The notes under the pieces are model-generated. The model saw only the letters and a list, made by a program, of their open reading frames with translations. It searched no databases and was not told the DNA's origin. Positions 42,107-56,419 of a stretch of 64,000 bases of DNA are shown here, piece by piece. The stretch is from assembly GCA_011634665.1 (NCBI GenBank), contig WAEK01000003.1, forward strand, positions 2,698,001 through 2,762,000. The letters run 5' to 3'. How positions within the stretch are numbered: position 1 is the first letter of the stretch; each line of letters opens with the position of its first letter. Both the position numbers and the translations under genes were made by a program. The stretch is from Mortierella sp. BCC40632 (lineage: Eukaryota > Mortierellomycota > Mortierellomycetes > Mortierellales > Mortierellaceae).

Positions 42107-44027
42107 ATGTCGTCCAACTGGGCTGATGAAGTTGATGGGGATGATTTGCCCCAGACATTTACGGATGCGAACGGGATCACGACTACCATCGAGTTTCGTG
42201 TCAATGACGATGGCAGGAAAGTCAAGGTATACAAGTATATTTTCTTTTTCTTAAGAAAAAGGCATCTTTTTGCCTTGTGGAAAAAAAAGAGGAGTTTGGT
42301 GGACAATGGGAGGATCTCATGACCAATCGAGCGAGTCTACATGAACATCAATGAGCTTCAAGGATTGGATAAAGCAATGGACAGGATTCATCCAATGGCC
42401 ACTCTGTCTCTCTCTTTTCTCTCTCTCTCTCTCCCTTGTCTTTTGGCCTGAACACTTGGAACGCGTCTTTTTTTTTTTTTTTTTTTTTTTTTTGGTGACT
42501 GAGGAGCGTGGAGAGAAGAATGAAGTCGGGGAAAGAAATACCAAATGAACCACGGACCAACCCAAGGGCGAAGCCAAAGAGCCCAGGAAACCTTTTTTTT
42601 TTTTTTTTCAATCATTCATACTGTTCGTACCCTCCTCTCTTGCAGTCAAGAGAAAAACTCTTTTTGTCAAGGCTGGATTGAAGACCAAGAGTGTGGGAAA
42701 TCAAGGACTCCGACCTTTTGATTGACAGGCACTTGATTTTGACTGACCAAATTAAAATAAAAAAAAAAAATGCGAATGGATTCTTGCTCTCTTTCTCTCT
42801 CGTACGATCTGTAGATCACTCGCCGAACGCAAAAGAAGTTGATTCATGAAGTTGTCAACAAGTCAACAGCTGCACGCAAGGTACTTGTTTCTTCTTCCTT
42901 TTTTTTTTTTTTTCGCTGGAGAGTTTTTCATCCGAGGAAGCAGAAAAAAAAACCCATCAAACACTCATATTAAATCGCTATTGACTCACCTGTATTGTCG
43001 TCGTCTCTTTCTTTCTTATTTCTTTCTTTCTCTCTCTCTCTCTCACATACTCGTAATGGAACCTGACTTCTCTTCTCAGAAATGGGCCAAGTTTGGAAAA
43101 GAAAAGGGCAAAGCACCAGGACCTGACCCGGCCACGACCAGCGTTGGCGAAAACATCAAGTTCAAACTCTTTTCTACTGGCTATGTAAGCGTCATATATT
43201 TTTTTTCTCCCTCTTTTTTTACTTTGACAACTTTTTATTCTTCGTTCTCTTTCTCTTTCTCGTGCACGTCTTCTAGGAGACAAAGGTCAACTGAACTTTT
43301 CTTTCTTTCTTTCTTTTCTCTATCATTTTTTCTCGTTGCGAAAAAAAAAAAAATAGCGTGTCGTTCCCGAAGTGGATGAGAAGCATGAACAGATGAAGTT
43401 GCAGATGATGAACAAAAAGATTCTTTGCCGTATTTGCAAAGGCGATCACTTCACATCCAGATGTCCTTACAAGGATACATTCGCGGATCCTGCTGCCAAC
43501 GGAAACACTCCTCCGCCTCCTCCGGCAGAAGAGCCTGGTAAGAGCATAAAGCCAAAAGATGAAGAGAAAGACTATCGGTACGAGTTTTGCATTAGCTATG
43601 TATTAACCGATGTTGACATCTTTAAACACACCTTCTCTTCTCAGTGCAAGAGGCAGAACAGATTCCCGGCAAATACGTGGCCCCTCATATGCGTCGGGAT
43701 GCTGGTCGAGGCAGCCCAGGACCAGGAGGCAGTGGCAGTGGTGGTGGTGGTTACGGAGATCGTGAACGTCGTGAAGACCAACCAACCTTGCGTGTGACCA
43801 ACCTTTCTGAGGATGCGACCGAATCCGATGTAACTGAATTGTTTCGACGGTTTGGTCATATCTCGCGTGTGTTCTTGGCTCGTGATCGTGAGACGAATAT
43901 CTGCAAGGGCTTTGCATTTGTCTCATTTGCGGCCAGGGAGGATGCACAGAGAGCATTGGAAGCGATTGATGGACGTGGTTATGATAACCTGATTCTTCGT
44001 GTTGAATGGGCAAAGTCTTCGACTTGA
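42107..44027 (+). CDS. TIF35: Translation initiation factor eIF3 subunit g
   Basis: RNA-binding subunit of eIF3, involved in scanning and reinitiation on the 40S ribosome. Five exons (42107-42226, 42815-42880, 43080-43184, 43357-43537, 43645-44027) join to 284 residues; yeast Tif35 has 274. The N-terminus [16 protein letters not shown] is typical. A basic helix ([17 protein letters not shown]) and [17 protein letters not shown] follow. A CCHC-type knuckle, [13 protein letters not shown], is encoded in exon 4. A Gly-rich linker leads to the C-terminal RRM with RNP2 LRVTNL and RNP1 KGFAFVSF, ending VEWAKSST. Exon 4 must end at 43537 (CCTG/GTAAGA); the later GTACGAG site breaks the frame. The acceptor of exon 4 follows a run of A, not pyrimidines. 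A 9-bp microexon at 43277-43285 is possible and would add Glu-Thr-Lys. The gene converges with INO1. Confidence 0.95.
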
Positions 44028-44567
44028 AGAAAGAGAAGGCTATCTTCTTGTCTTGTCTTTTCTTTTTTCTTTTCCTTTTCTCCTCCTTATTTTGGTTATA
44101 GTTTCTTCTTCTTCTTCTTCTTCTTCTTCTTCCTCTTGATTTCAAATGAAGAAAATGATTTCGTCCGCAAACATCCCTCTCGATCATCTGTCTTTTTGTG
44201 CAGTTGTGTCGACTCATTCTCCAAAAAAAAAAAGCCTGCAACCAGCATGGACTGGGCAATATCTTTTCGAATACACTTGGAAATGTGAAAAATTTTCTTT
44301 TCGATCTTTAAACTCGCGAGTAGCTTCATCATTTATTGATTCTCTGATGTAAGATTTGATTTCTTGAAATGTCAAGAAAAGAATCTCTTGAACAACTCAG
44401 GGGAGGGAGCAGTTTAAAAAGGTCTTTTACAAAAATACACGCACTTATTCGCGATATTCTTTTGGGGATTTTTTTTAGAGTCTCGTTTTCATCTACTTGT
44501 TAGCCCACTAAAAGGCTATCCAAGAAAAGACAAAAAGATACTCTTTCCTGGCAAGAAAAAAAAAATT
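44028..44567. other. Convergent 3' region eIF3g / INO1
   Basis: About 540 bp between two convergent stop codons. Contains a (TTC)n tract at 44103-44133 and short A/T runs; otherwise AT-rich 3' UTR sequence. No gene. Confidence 0.7.
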
Positions 44568-46658
44568 TTACTTGCGGTTGGCCTGGATCTTGGCCTCAAG
44601 CAACATGTCGTTCTGGGGAGGGAGACCGACACAGGCACGGAAAATGTTCTCCATGGCAGTGCGCTGCTTGGCCAAGGCATTGACGACCTGGGTACCGACG
44701 GGGACCATGGGGGCCTTGAGCATGTACGACAAGATGGACAAGACGGCGTTGAAGGGAGCAAACTCGGCCTGCTCATCCGTACGGAACTCGATACGGGTCA
44801 TCAACTCGGTCAAGATGACCAAGTCCAAGATCAAGGGCGAAGCCAAGAGCGAATCCTCGCAGGTGTTGTACATCGAGACGGTGTTACGACCACCCATAAA
44901 GATCTCCGAGACGTACTCATCCAAAGCACGCTTCGAGTCACCCACAGCGGGGACATACTTGATGACAACGACGTGGTCGGGATGCTCATCCTTCTTGTAC
45001 AAGATCTGGTTAGCAGCGACCATGTCATCCACAACGTTCGACTTGGAAATCTCCTTGGAACGGAACTGTTGAGGAGCGGACAAGTTCTTGCCATCATTGT
45101 TGCCGAGATGGTTGTACGAGGTGATGCTCAGAGGCTTAATACCAGCATTGACAAGGAAGTCGACAATAACGGACTTGACCTTGGTCTGGCCCGACTTGAA
45201 GTCGTCACCACCAATGTAAACACTGTGGCGCTCAGCGAGCTCAACACATCCAGGGACAAAGGTGTTTTGGGGAGAACCGTTGATGAAGGGCGTGTTCTCG
45301 AGGATCGAGGCAATCGCAAAGACGGTCGAAGGGGAAACCTCGTCGTGCGACTCCTTGACAGCCTTCAACAAGTTGTCAGCAGTGTCGTTCACGCCGTCGA
45401 TCAATGAAGCAAAGCGCTCAGTGTTGGCGGTCCAGATGACAATAACCTTGTCCAAGTGGTTGTTGACCTTAAAGTTACGAATGTCCTTGCGGATCTGCTC
45501 AACGTGGGCCTGCTTATCGGTGCCAGGGATGACGTTGTCGGCACGGTCCGACTGGTTGGCGGCGATAAAGTCCGGGTAGTAGACCGAGGGCAGGGGCTTG
45601 AGGCCCTCAAGGTCAGCGCGGACCTGGCGTTGAAGATCATAGTCGAGAACCTTGGCGCGAGCCATGGATTCAGCGAGGTTGAGCGATGAAATGTCCCAAC
45701 CACCAAGGACAAAGTCGTTGGGGTGAACCATGGGCAAAATGTCGGAGAAAGGAATGTAGACATCGTTGCCCTTGGCATCGACACCAAGCTTGAGGGTCGA
45801 GGCTTGGACGACGGAGCCAAAGTAGTTGGGTTCCTGAACACCCTCCTTGGTGTTCCAGGAAATCTTTTTGCGGTTGGCGATGATGGAAGCGGTCAAGGTC
45901 GAACCGTTGTTTCCACCCCATCCAACCATCATGAGACTAGATGCCAATGAAATATAGATCTTGGTTAGTCTCTGTGTGCCTGGATCGAAACGCGGAGGTC
46001 TCTCTTTTACTGATCATCCACATGTGGCTGGACCAAAGTTGACTGAGAGCGAGAGAAGATGGAATGCCAAGCCTCCAGATCGGCGAAGAATAAGCAGTCC
46101 TATTCCTATACGCGTTTCCTTTGGCTAGCGCTGGAACGGGTGCGGTGTCTCCTCCCTCGCTCTGTCTCTTTCTCCTCCCTCCTCTGCCCCTGGGATCAGA
46201 AAGCAGAGACAGGGCATGCAATTGACAGCAGAAAGGAGAGATGGGTAAGCCCAAAATAAAGAGAGAGAGAGAGAGAGAGTTGCCTGTCCGTCCATCTGTC
46301 CGTCTGCTCGTCTGTCGGTCCATCTCCGGTCCATCGCACGATAACAAAACGTGCCGCGATAAGCGCATTCCAGGGCCAGGGCCCGCTCATTGGCTCATTA
46401 TCGCCTTTTTTTTTTAAAAAAAAAAAATTACGACACTTACCCAACACGGGGAACCTTGGTCTCGGTCTTGAACTGGTACTTGATCGAGGTGGGGTTGACG
46501 CTGTAGGAGCCGTCAACGCCCTTGGTAACCGTGGCGTTCTCATAGTGATAGTCAGCGAGGATGTGCGAGTCAGTGTACTGCACATTCTTGCTGTTGACCT
46601 TGAAGGCAAGGGGGGCAGCAGTGGCAGTGGGGGCTTGTTCGGCGGCGAAGGGAGGCAT
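44568..46658 (-). CDS. INO1: Inositol-3-phosphate synthase
   Basis: Converts glucose 6-phosphate to 1L-myo-inositol 1-phosphate with NAD, the first step of inositol synthesis in the cytosol. Two exons (46658-46441 and 45936-44568) join in frame to 528 residues, against 533 in yeast. The NAD-binding loop GWGGNNGST is at 78-86, just after the junction. Other conserved segments are [50 protein letters not shown], and [16 protein letters not shown] near the active site. The single 504-bp intron splits the protein exactly before the Rossmann loop. It carries a CCACATGTGG palindrome that resembles the bHLH (Ino2/Ino4-type) core, plus microsatellites. The start at 46658 gives [11 protein letters not shown]; the preceding frame is less conserved. 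Confidence 0.97.
46018..46027. promoter_or_regulatory. CCACATGTGG E-box palindrome in INO1 intron
   Basis: A perfect 10-bp palindrome with core CACATGTG. In yeast the inositol-responsive element core is CATGTG, bound by Ino2/Ino4. Its place in the first intron of the inositol synthase gene suggests, but does not show, inositol control. Confidence 0.35.
46406..46427. repeat. T(10)A(12) palindromic junction
   Basis: Homopolymer T passes directly into A just inside the 5' end of the INO1 intron (minus strand), about 13 bp from the donor. Confidence 0.9.
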
Positions 46659-49403
46659 GGTGAGAGTGGGCGGCGAGAAGGGGTCTTGTGAGGAAATGGG
46701 GGTCTTGTGGGTCGGGTAGCGGGCGGTGGATTCGGGGAGTGAGCGGGAGTTGGACGACGGAAGCGGCGAGTCCTGGTTACTTGGATGCTTTAGGCTTGGG
46801 ACTCGTTCTCTTTCTTCCGCGGTGGGGATTGTGGAGACTGGCAAGCAAGTTGGAAAACGTGGTTGCTAGACTCGGGGTTGGCTGCCAAGAGTTTGGTAGC
46901 CAAAAAACACTATGTGTGAGGGTTCTGGGGGGTAGCTGTCAACAGAGGTTGGGTTTGGGGTTTGGGGGGGGGGGGTTCAAGAACAAAAGGCAGGCTAGAA
47001 GGCGAGCGTGTTTGCTGTTGATGGGTAAGGAGTGAGAGTGGGTGTGGCGATGAGATCAGAAGAAGGGGAAAAAAAAGAAAAAGAGAATCAGAGCGATGGG
47101 CGGGATGGGTTCCCTTTTTATAATACAACGGATGAAGATGATCCATCTCATCTGCATATCATCTCATCTTCAACTGTTGCTTCCACTGGCTTCCACGCGG
47201 GCTCGTCCTCTCCTTTCATTTTTTGGGTTTTTTTTTTCACTTTACAACCCAAAAAGGCCTCACCATCAGCAGCCAATGGCACCCTTCTCTTAGTCCGGAC
47301 ACTGCAACAACCGGTCTGCACCACCTGTCTCCAGCTGGTCTTCAGTCAGTCCATCACCGTCCTCCGGCCGATCACCGTCCGCTCGTCTCTTGCTGGGAGT
47401 AGCTCCTGTCTATATCGGGTCCATCCCCACTCTCTGATTTCCACATGCAACCCTCTCATATAATTGCTTGTTCATTATCCGATCCCCTGTCTTTGTTCCC
47501 CCACTTTTCTTGTCTCTTGCTTCTTTCTTGGTCCTCTCCTCCTTTATTCTGTTGGATCACTCATGGGCCTGCAACGTGTCTAATTGTGGTTCAGCGAACT
47601 CCCCACAGCCCGGGTTTTTTTTTATTGACCGGCCTGACCTGTTGGCCCCATTGCTTTTTTTGCTCTCTACTCGCAACTCTCAACAAGGCTGGTTGGGTTT
47701 TCCCCCTTTTTTCTTCTCTCTCTCTCTCTCTCTTGAGATAGGGCAGACTTCCGCCTGATAATGTGAGCAAGGTTACTTTCTCAAGTGTTGTTGCTGTGGC
47801 CGTGTCGTTGTACAAGGTGTGTAACAGCTGGGTCGGCGCAACCGCCGAGTTGCGCTGGCCTGTTCTTCCGTAAAGAAACACAATTGGAGGCGATCGCGTG
47901 TTTGGCCAGGGTGCGTTTATCATCATCTCTGGCTTGTCTCTCTCCCTGGGCCTGCAGCAACACAACATGCGCAGACCGTAGACTAGTGTATACACACCGC
48001 AGACCAGACGCTTACAGGACTCATCCCCTCTCCTCGTCCCCCACACATACACATTAGAAACTCTAGAAGACTCTTAGCTGTCCTTTTTATCCCTTACATC
48101 CTCCTCTCTTCCTACCTTGCCCCAACCATCTTCTCTGTGGAGCAAAGGCCTAGCCTATCCCACATACGGTCTAGTTTGTAGCCCAGTCACTATCAAGCAC
48201 TTCCTTGTGCTCACATTCCACTCAGCAGCAACTCAGCTTCTCTGTCCTTCCATCGGTCCCTTCGAGCTGTATTGCTTGCTCCCCTTTTCTTTCTCGGGTG
48301 CGAAGACCATGTTCCATCGGCACACGCGTGTACGCAGGCCCGAGAAGGATGAACATTGTCGCTACATGATCAGATAAGGCACCCCTGTTTCGCTGTGTGG
48401 CACCCCATTCTTCTCCTCTCGCTGACATTGTGTCTCGATTTCTCTCTCAGGAACCGACGGGGCGGGGTGAGAGAGAGAGAGAGAAAGTCGAGATCAAAGG
48501 ATAGCGAGTGAGAGATCTGGACCAATGACGGGGCAGCCAAGAAATGGTCGAGTTCAGAGTGTGAGTGATAGGCCCGATCTGTACATAGTGCACGTCGCCC
48601 CGTCTATCCGCTGGACTCTTTCTCTGTCTGGCTGTTTGCCTGTCTGTCTGTATGTCTGTCTGTTTTCTCTCTTTCCCAACTCTCAATTCCCAGCACTGCT
48701 CCCGCGTGTTTGTTGTGCATTTCGGTTCTGTCCCTCACACGATGCCCTCGAAGGCGATTAGCTCGGCCCGAATAGAGACAACTTTCTTCCTCTCTCTTTT
48801 TTTCTCTGCTCTCGTCCTCCGTAGAGGTGGGACTTTGGATTACCCGATCGCCCACCCTTCTTTCTTTCAGGGATTCAGAGGGTGGGGTGGCGGACCACGA
48901 ACTTTGCAAAAGTATAGAATCCAGCATGAGTCCAGTCCTGCTTCTTTGTCTGTCCACTGCCCAATCTTTGTCAGACTCACGGTTCATGTTCCCGCTCCCC
49001 TGTTCCCTGTTGGTCGTTCCCAGGAATGGCCATTGCAGCTTTGGCCAGAGACGGCGAAGATAGATTATACTACGTACTGGGAAAAATAAAAAGTTTTTTT
49101 TTTGCCAGTGTAGAAAGGTTGAGTCTGTTGGTGGCTGGATCGACAAGCCTCTCGTCAAATGACTGTCTCCTCCCCAACCTCAGTCAACTTGACTCGCCAC
49201 CAATTCGTGCAACCAGACATTGACATTTGAAATAACCAGAGTCTAATGCAACGCGTTTCCTTTTCTTCTCCTTACTCTTCATTCATCCTCCAACCTTTGA
49301 GACTCGCCATCAACTCTTCCTAATCGAGAGAAAGAGAGTCAGTGAATCAAGTCAAGCATAGATCGGCATTGGAATAAAATAAACACACGCGCACACACAC
49401 GCA
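46659..49403. other. Gene-free stretch, about 2.7 kb
   Basis: INO1 upstream region, then sequence with TC-rich blocks (47700-47735, 48610-48670) and a G9 run near 46966-46976. ORFs are short and without motifs. I support no gene here. Confidence 0.6.
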
Positions 49404-50870
49404 ATGTCTCGTCGTTCCTCCAGAATCGGTAGGACCCAAACTAGTGCCTTTTTTCAGCAAGACGGTGTAGACCACTTGGTGACCAATTAGCCTCTGACTA
49501 ACCTTCTCTCTCCTTCCTTGTCCTCGTTCCCGATCCTACGGTTCATTTGCCCTAGCTTCTAGCGTCATGGCAAGCGCCTTGCCCGCACCATCATCCGCAA
49601 AGACCAAAGGAGCCTCCACAAAGACTCTGGCCTCTGTCGAGCTCAATCAACTTGATGCCACAGATGCTACTACCAACAACAACACGAAAAAGAGGCGTCC
49701 ATCCTCCGCATCCTTTTCTCCTGCCAAGCGACCTGTCACCGCAACCAAAACACAGGAAAAAAAACCTAAGAAGTCTCTAAATTCTGAACCACAACCTGAT
49801 TTCCAAGACGATGGAAAAATACGGTGTTCATGGGCAGCAAACCCAAAGTTTCCTCTGATGCAACAATACCATGACCATGAATGGTGTACCAAAGGTGGTT
49901 TTGACCGCTCCAATAGGCATCTCTTTGAGATGTTGATTCTTGAAGGTAAAGAGAAAAAAAAAACTCTTTTCCCACTTTGTTTCGCTAGTGGCATCTCTTC
50001 ATGCCAATGATCCTTTGCTTTGTTTCCACTCTAATGAATACAATGACTGGGTTCAGGCGATGCGGATCAAACAAATTACGCTTTCTCTCATATATACAAC
50101 TAACATCTTCTTTACTTGCTTGGCTCTCGTGCTTGCTCCCCAGGTGCTCAGGCAGGCCTCTCCTGGTCAACCATTCTTCATAAACGTGAGGCATACCGAC
50201 GATCCTACGATCAATTCGACTATCATCTCATTGCCAATCATTACACCTCCCCAGAATCCGTTACCCGTCTTCTCGATCCAGAGTCGGGCATTGTTCGAAA
50301 CCGACTTAAGATTGAGGCCTCACTCACCAACGCTCGCGCGTTTTGTGATCTGTTGAAGGAATTGTATCCGACCCAGATGGGTCTAGAGGACACGAACGGG
50401 TTCTGGGCTTTTCTACAACAGTATCGAAAAGAGATTTCACCCGAGACTCGGAAAAGGGTTCAGGCCCACATGGACGGAAAGACCAAGGGACCGCTTGAAT
50501 TTCAGACTACGAGTGCCGAATCAGATCGACTGAGCGCAGATCTGAAAAAGCGAGGTTTTAAATTTGTTGGTAAGATTTATTTTTTTCTGCCACTTTGTCT
50601 CTCTTTCTTATGAAAAAGTGGGAGGAGGAAATGGGAGGTGGGAATCAGATGCCTTGTTTAGACTATCCGTTTTTGACATGCACTTTTCTTTCTTTTCTTT
50701 CTTTTTTTTTTATACTTTAACTCCCTTCAAATGACTTGATCATCGAATGTCAACTAGGTTCGACCATCATGTTCTCGTATATGCAGGCTATCGGTCTCGA
50801 GATGGATGATTATCATCATTTCCCATCCTGCTTCCTCCATCCTCTCAACAAGACTAACAAGTCTACTTAA
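49404..50870 (+). CDS. DNA-3-methyladenine glycosylase I homologue (Tag family)
   Basis: Base excision repair enzyme removing 3-methyladenine from alkylated DNA. Four exons (49404-49428, 49556-49945, 50144-50569, 50758-50870) join in frame to 317 residues. A basic Ser/Lys-rich N-terminal extension of about 95 residues (KKRRPSSASFSPAKR resembles a nuclear localisation signal) precedes the Tag core: C99 in KIRCSW, H114 in YHDHEW, HLFEMLILEGAQAGLSWSTIL, GIVRNRLKIEASLTNARAF, and FVGSTIMFSYMQAIGLEMDDY. The zinc ligands of the bacterial enzyme are Cys, His, His, Cys; the C-terminal pair could be in HHFPSC. The family is mainly bacterial but occurs in some fungi and plants. The first exon is only 25 bp (MSRRSSRI). 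Starting at the internal ATG 49567 would also work. The gene converges with GMD. Confidence 0.93.
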
Positions 50871-50985
50871 AAACGAAGCAAATTCTTAGAAATGGCATTT
50901 TTTTCTTCTTCTTCTTCTTCTTCCATATGTTTTTTTCTCGCACTGCGCCTTTAATAAATGGAAAGGTCATTCTTGATATATATAA

Positions 50986-50988
<3 letters not shown>

Positions 50989-51032
<44 letters not shown>

Positions 51033-51046
51033 CTTTTTTTTTTTTT
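50989..51046. repeat. Poly-T run (58 bases, one C)
   Basis: T-run with a single C, about 100 bp beyond the GMD stop codon on the minus strand. Read as a minus-strand transcript it is a poly-A stretch in the 3' UTR or beyond. Confidence 0.95.
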
Positions 51047-51146
51047 AAAAATACAATCTTAGGAAGGGTGGAGAGGTGTAAAGAGCTCAGGAGAAAGAGC
51101 TGACGGGCGAGCGAGTGAGTGAGAGCAAAGGATAGAAAGAAAGACC

Positions 51147-53189
<2,043 letters not shown>

Positions 53190-54378
53190 GGCTGAGATAG
53201 AAACACTTGTGTCGGCTGGTGGTGGTGGTGGTGGTGGTGGTGGTGCGCGTTTGGGAGGAAAGAATGAAAGAACAGGGATGATGGGAAGGGAAAAGGATAA
53301 GGGAAATGAATGGGACCCATTGGGTCAGGTCCTTCTATATTGGGTGAGAGAGGGGAGGGGAGAGGACGAGGACGAGGGTGGCCCAGGGACATTGGCCCAA
53401 GCCACTTGGCTAGTTTTTTTTATACATGGGCAACAGAAGAAAGAGCCAGAGAGGAAAGGAGCATGGGCAAGAGAGAAAGAGGCCCAATTATGAGCTGGCC
53501 CTTCTCTCTCTTGCAGCATCCTATCCCCGTTAAAATTAGCACATTATCACAGCAACACGCACAAGTAGCTTATCATTGCATTGGAAAGAATCAAACCACT
53601 CCACAGAACCGTCAAACCAAGGACATCTTGGACGTGCATCCACAAGCACCGCTTTTTTTTTTTTTTTTTTTTTTTTGCTCTTGGCGATAGGTATCGTAGA
53701 CAATTGTAGTTTCTACAAAGTAGGTCTCCATTCTCTGATGGTTTTATTGTAGAAAGAAAAAAAGACTCTGTGGGGCCCGAGGGGGCTGATCTAGTGTGTG
53801 TGTGTGTGTAGGGTGGAGGGTAACAGGTAGGAGCCTGGAACGAGAACAAGAGGAGTATCTCAGAGAGAGAGAGTGAGAGAGAAAGAGAGTGAGAGAGAGA
53901 GAGAGAAAGAGGACTATGGTACAAAAGAGCAAGGGAATCGATCTCCATTCAAATGAATCATATCCAGAGCAGAAAGAAAAAAGAAAAAAAGGACACGACA
54001 ACGAGAATCTATGGTACAAACCGAAAAGATAGAAAGAAAAGCGAGAAAAGAAGAAAAGGAAAAAAAGGAATGCACCCAAGAAGTGGGGGATCGCAAAAAG
54101 AACAAATTGTAAACGACAACAGAAGCACCGTTAATAGTACAGAACAGGGATGAACAAAGAGCATCACCACCAGGGGACGATCAACGCCCTCATTGGCTAA
54201 TGCTAGTGAGAATATTGGAAGGACGAGAAACGGTCAAAAGGAAGCTCTTCGACAGTTATCCATTCTTTCCATTTCTCTAGAAATGCTCATCCCTGTTCTT
54301 TCTCTCTCTTGATTGCTTTTTGATTTTTGATTTTTTGTTTTGCTCCACTTGATCATAGTCGACTTTTCACGTCGACTC
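53190..54378. other. Intergenic region GMD leader to WOPR 3' end
   Basis: Contains the GMD leader with (GGT)n, a T-run at 53655-53676, a short GT tract near 53796 and purine-rich blocks at 53860-53910. No gene seen. Confidence 0.65.
53216..53244. repeat. (GGT)n trinucleotide repeat
   Basis: Nine or ten GGT units about 30 bp upstream of the GMD start codon, read as (ACC)n in the likely mRNA leader. Confidence 0.95.
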
Positions 54379-56235
54379 TTAGAGGCGAAGCATCGAGGAC
54401 AATGCACGCAACTGACGATCATCCTCCACCCAACGAGTTGTTTTCTCTCGAGAAATCTCCTGAGGCTCCAGTTTGGGAAGCAACAACGAGTGTGTGGCCA
54501 AGGTGGCTAGAACTGAGAGCGAGTCTTGTTCGTGAGGGGTCATAAACCGGTCATGGATCTTGCTTTCGTGACCTTGATGGATGGGTGGGAGCTCTCGCAG
54601 AGGAGGAATCATCACTGGGGTCGACGAACCACCACTCATCGACTCGGGTGAGATCAACTCTGCAGAACCAGGCTGCTCGTCATCTGAGATCCAGGACGAG
54701 GCTCCGGGCGAGTATGCGTGAGAAGGTGGAGTGGGGAAGGAAGCAGGTACTCCCGGGCTGTTGGCCTTGTGGTAAAGACTATGGATACCCTTGAGAGGAC
54801 CCTGGAGGGCCGAAGGCTGGGTGACATTGCTGTTAGATCTTGAACGTGACGAGGAATGCTTGCCTTCTGGTACATGCATAGGCGAGTAGCGATGCTCTTT
54901 AAGGTTGGCCGAGCCCGAATTGGTTCTTCGATGGCCATTCGAGTGTGTAGAAGAGGAGGAACCGGTCCGGCGGTGGGTCTTGGCCTCGACGCGCAGTGTC
55001 GAGTTGTCGTCCTCCTGTGGCTGTTGGAAGGCACGGTGGTGAGGACGCTGGCGTGTCCGGTGGGTCATGGGAGGAGATGGGCTCGATTGGGAGATGGTTG
55101 GGGCAGTGGCAATCTGCTCAGCATGAGTCGAGGTCTCAGGATAGACACCCTTGGGAACGACAATCTCTGCAAACCGAGGATCCTGGGAAGGCGTCAGCTT
55201 GAGCCGCTCCGCGTGGAGATCCTCCGTTGTGTAATAGGAGATGAGGTGCAGCTTTTGATTCTCGGATGTGGTGATACTGAACGACTGCTTGAAGAGACCA
55301 CCAGGTCGGTAGAGATTCTTGTTGGGCGTCTGGCCGTTCGTGTCATCGAGCTCACGGTAAGTGAGGAAGGAACCCGTGACACGGCTAGGAGACCAGCTCT
55401 TGCCGTCAGTCCATCGTCGCATACCAGCCTCTCGTTCGTCGAAGCAATAGACGGATCCGGAACGGACAGACTGGCGCTCGATATCGGAAAGACGGCGGTG
55501 CACACGGGAGAGCATTCCAAGGCGGCAGGCTGGAAGGAGAGAGAGAGAAAGAAGACGGCATCATCAGAAGGTTAGATGGGGTGAAAGAAGGAGAGATGAG
55601 GCTGTACACATGTTTGTGTGTATATGAATGAGAGAAGAGAGCCGAATAAAAGTGGAGTATTGGACCAAAGTTTTTTAACCATGCCACAGATCACCCCCTC
55701 AGGCCTTTCTAAAGGATCGATATGAGCACCAAGGGGTGGGGATAGGGTTCAAAGCAAAAAAGGAATGGAAGAATGGTCAGCCAAGGGCTGGACCAGACTG
55801 GGCTGTTCTCTCGTTGTCTACATTTTCCGCCTCGCGCGTACGATGTTCCGCCCAATGGAGATTCAGCCAACCTCGTAGGCGCCGCCAGACGCCCGCGTGT
55901 ATGTGCGAGTCCGTCTGCAGATGTGTGTACTATCGAACAGATCGCTCGAGTCAACAACGAATAACGCAGCATCGCACCATGGGATGGATGATGAAAGAGA
56001 AGCGATATGTATTCGCCCCAAGGCAACATCAAAGTCAAACGCAGACAAGCTTGCCCCGTTCCAATAAAAAGGCGATACTCATCACTGCCTCGCTAAATTA
56101 AGCTACGCCAAAAGGCGCGGCCGATGCCGTCCATCCCATCAACCCCAGTCCGTTTAATGCCGCAAAGTCACAGAGATGTGTCTCCTCTTTCTCTTTCTCT
56201 TTCTCTCCACCTGCACACGCAGACAAACACATATA

Positions 56236-56266
<31 letters not shown>

Positions 56267-56365
56267 GCATATAGATATTGAAATACACACAGAGAGACTA
56301 GAAAGGGGAAAAGAGGGGAGAAAGGAGAGGGGGTGAAGAGAAAGAGAAAGAGGAAAAAAAAAAAA

Positions 56366-56419
<54 letters not shown>

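Noticed and set aside
43571..43577. GTACGAG as donor of eIF3g exon 4
   Set aside because: Gives phase 2 and breaks the frame into the RRM exon; GTAAGA at 43538 fits instead.
44973..45407. Plus-strand ORF of 144 residues
   Set aside because: Antisense of the INO1 coding exon.
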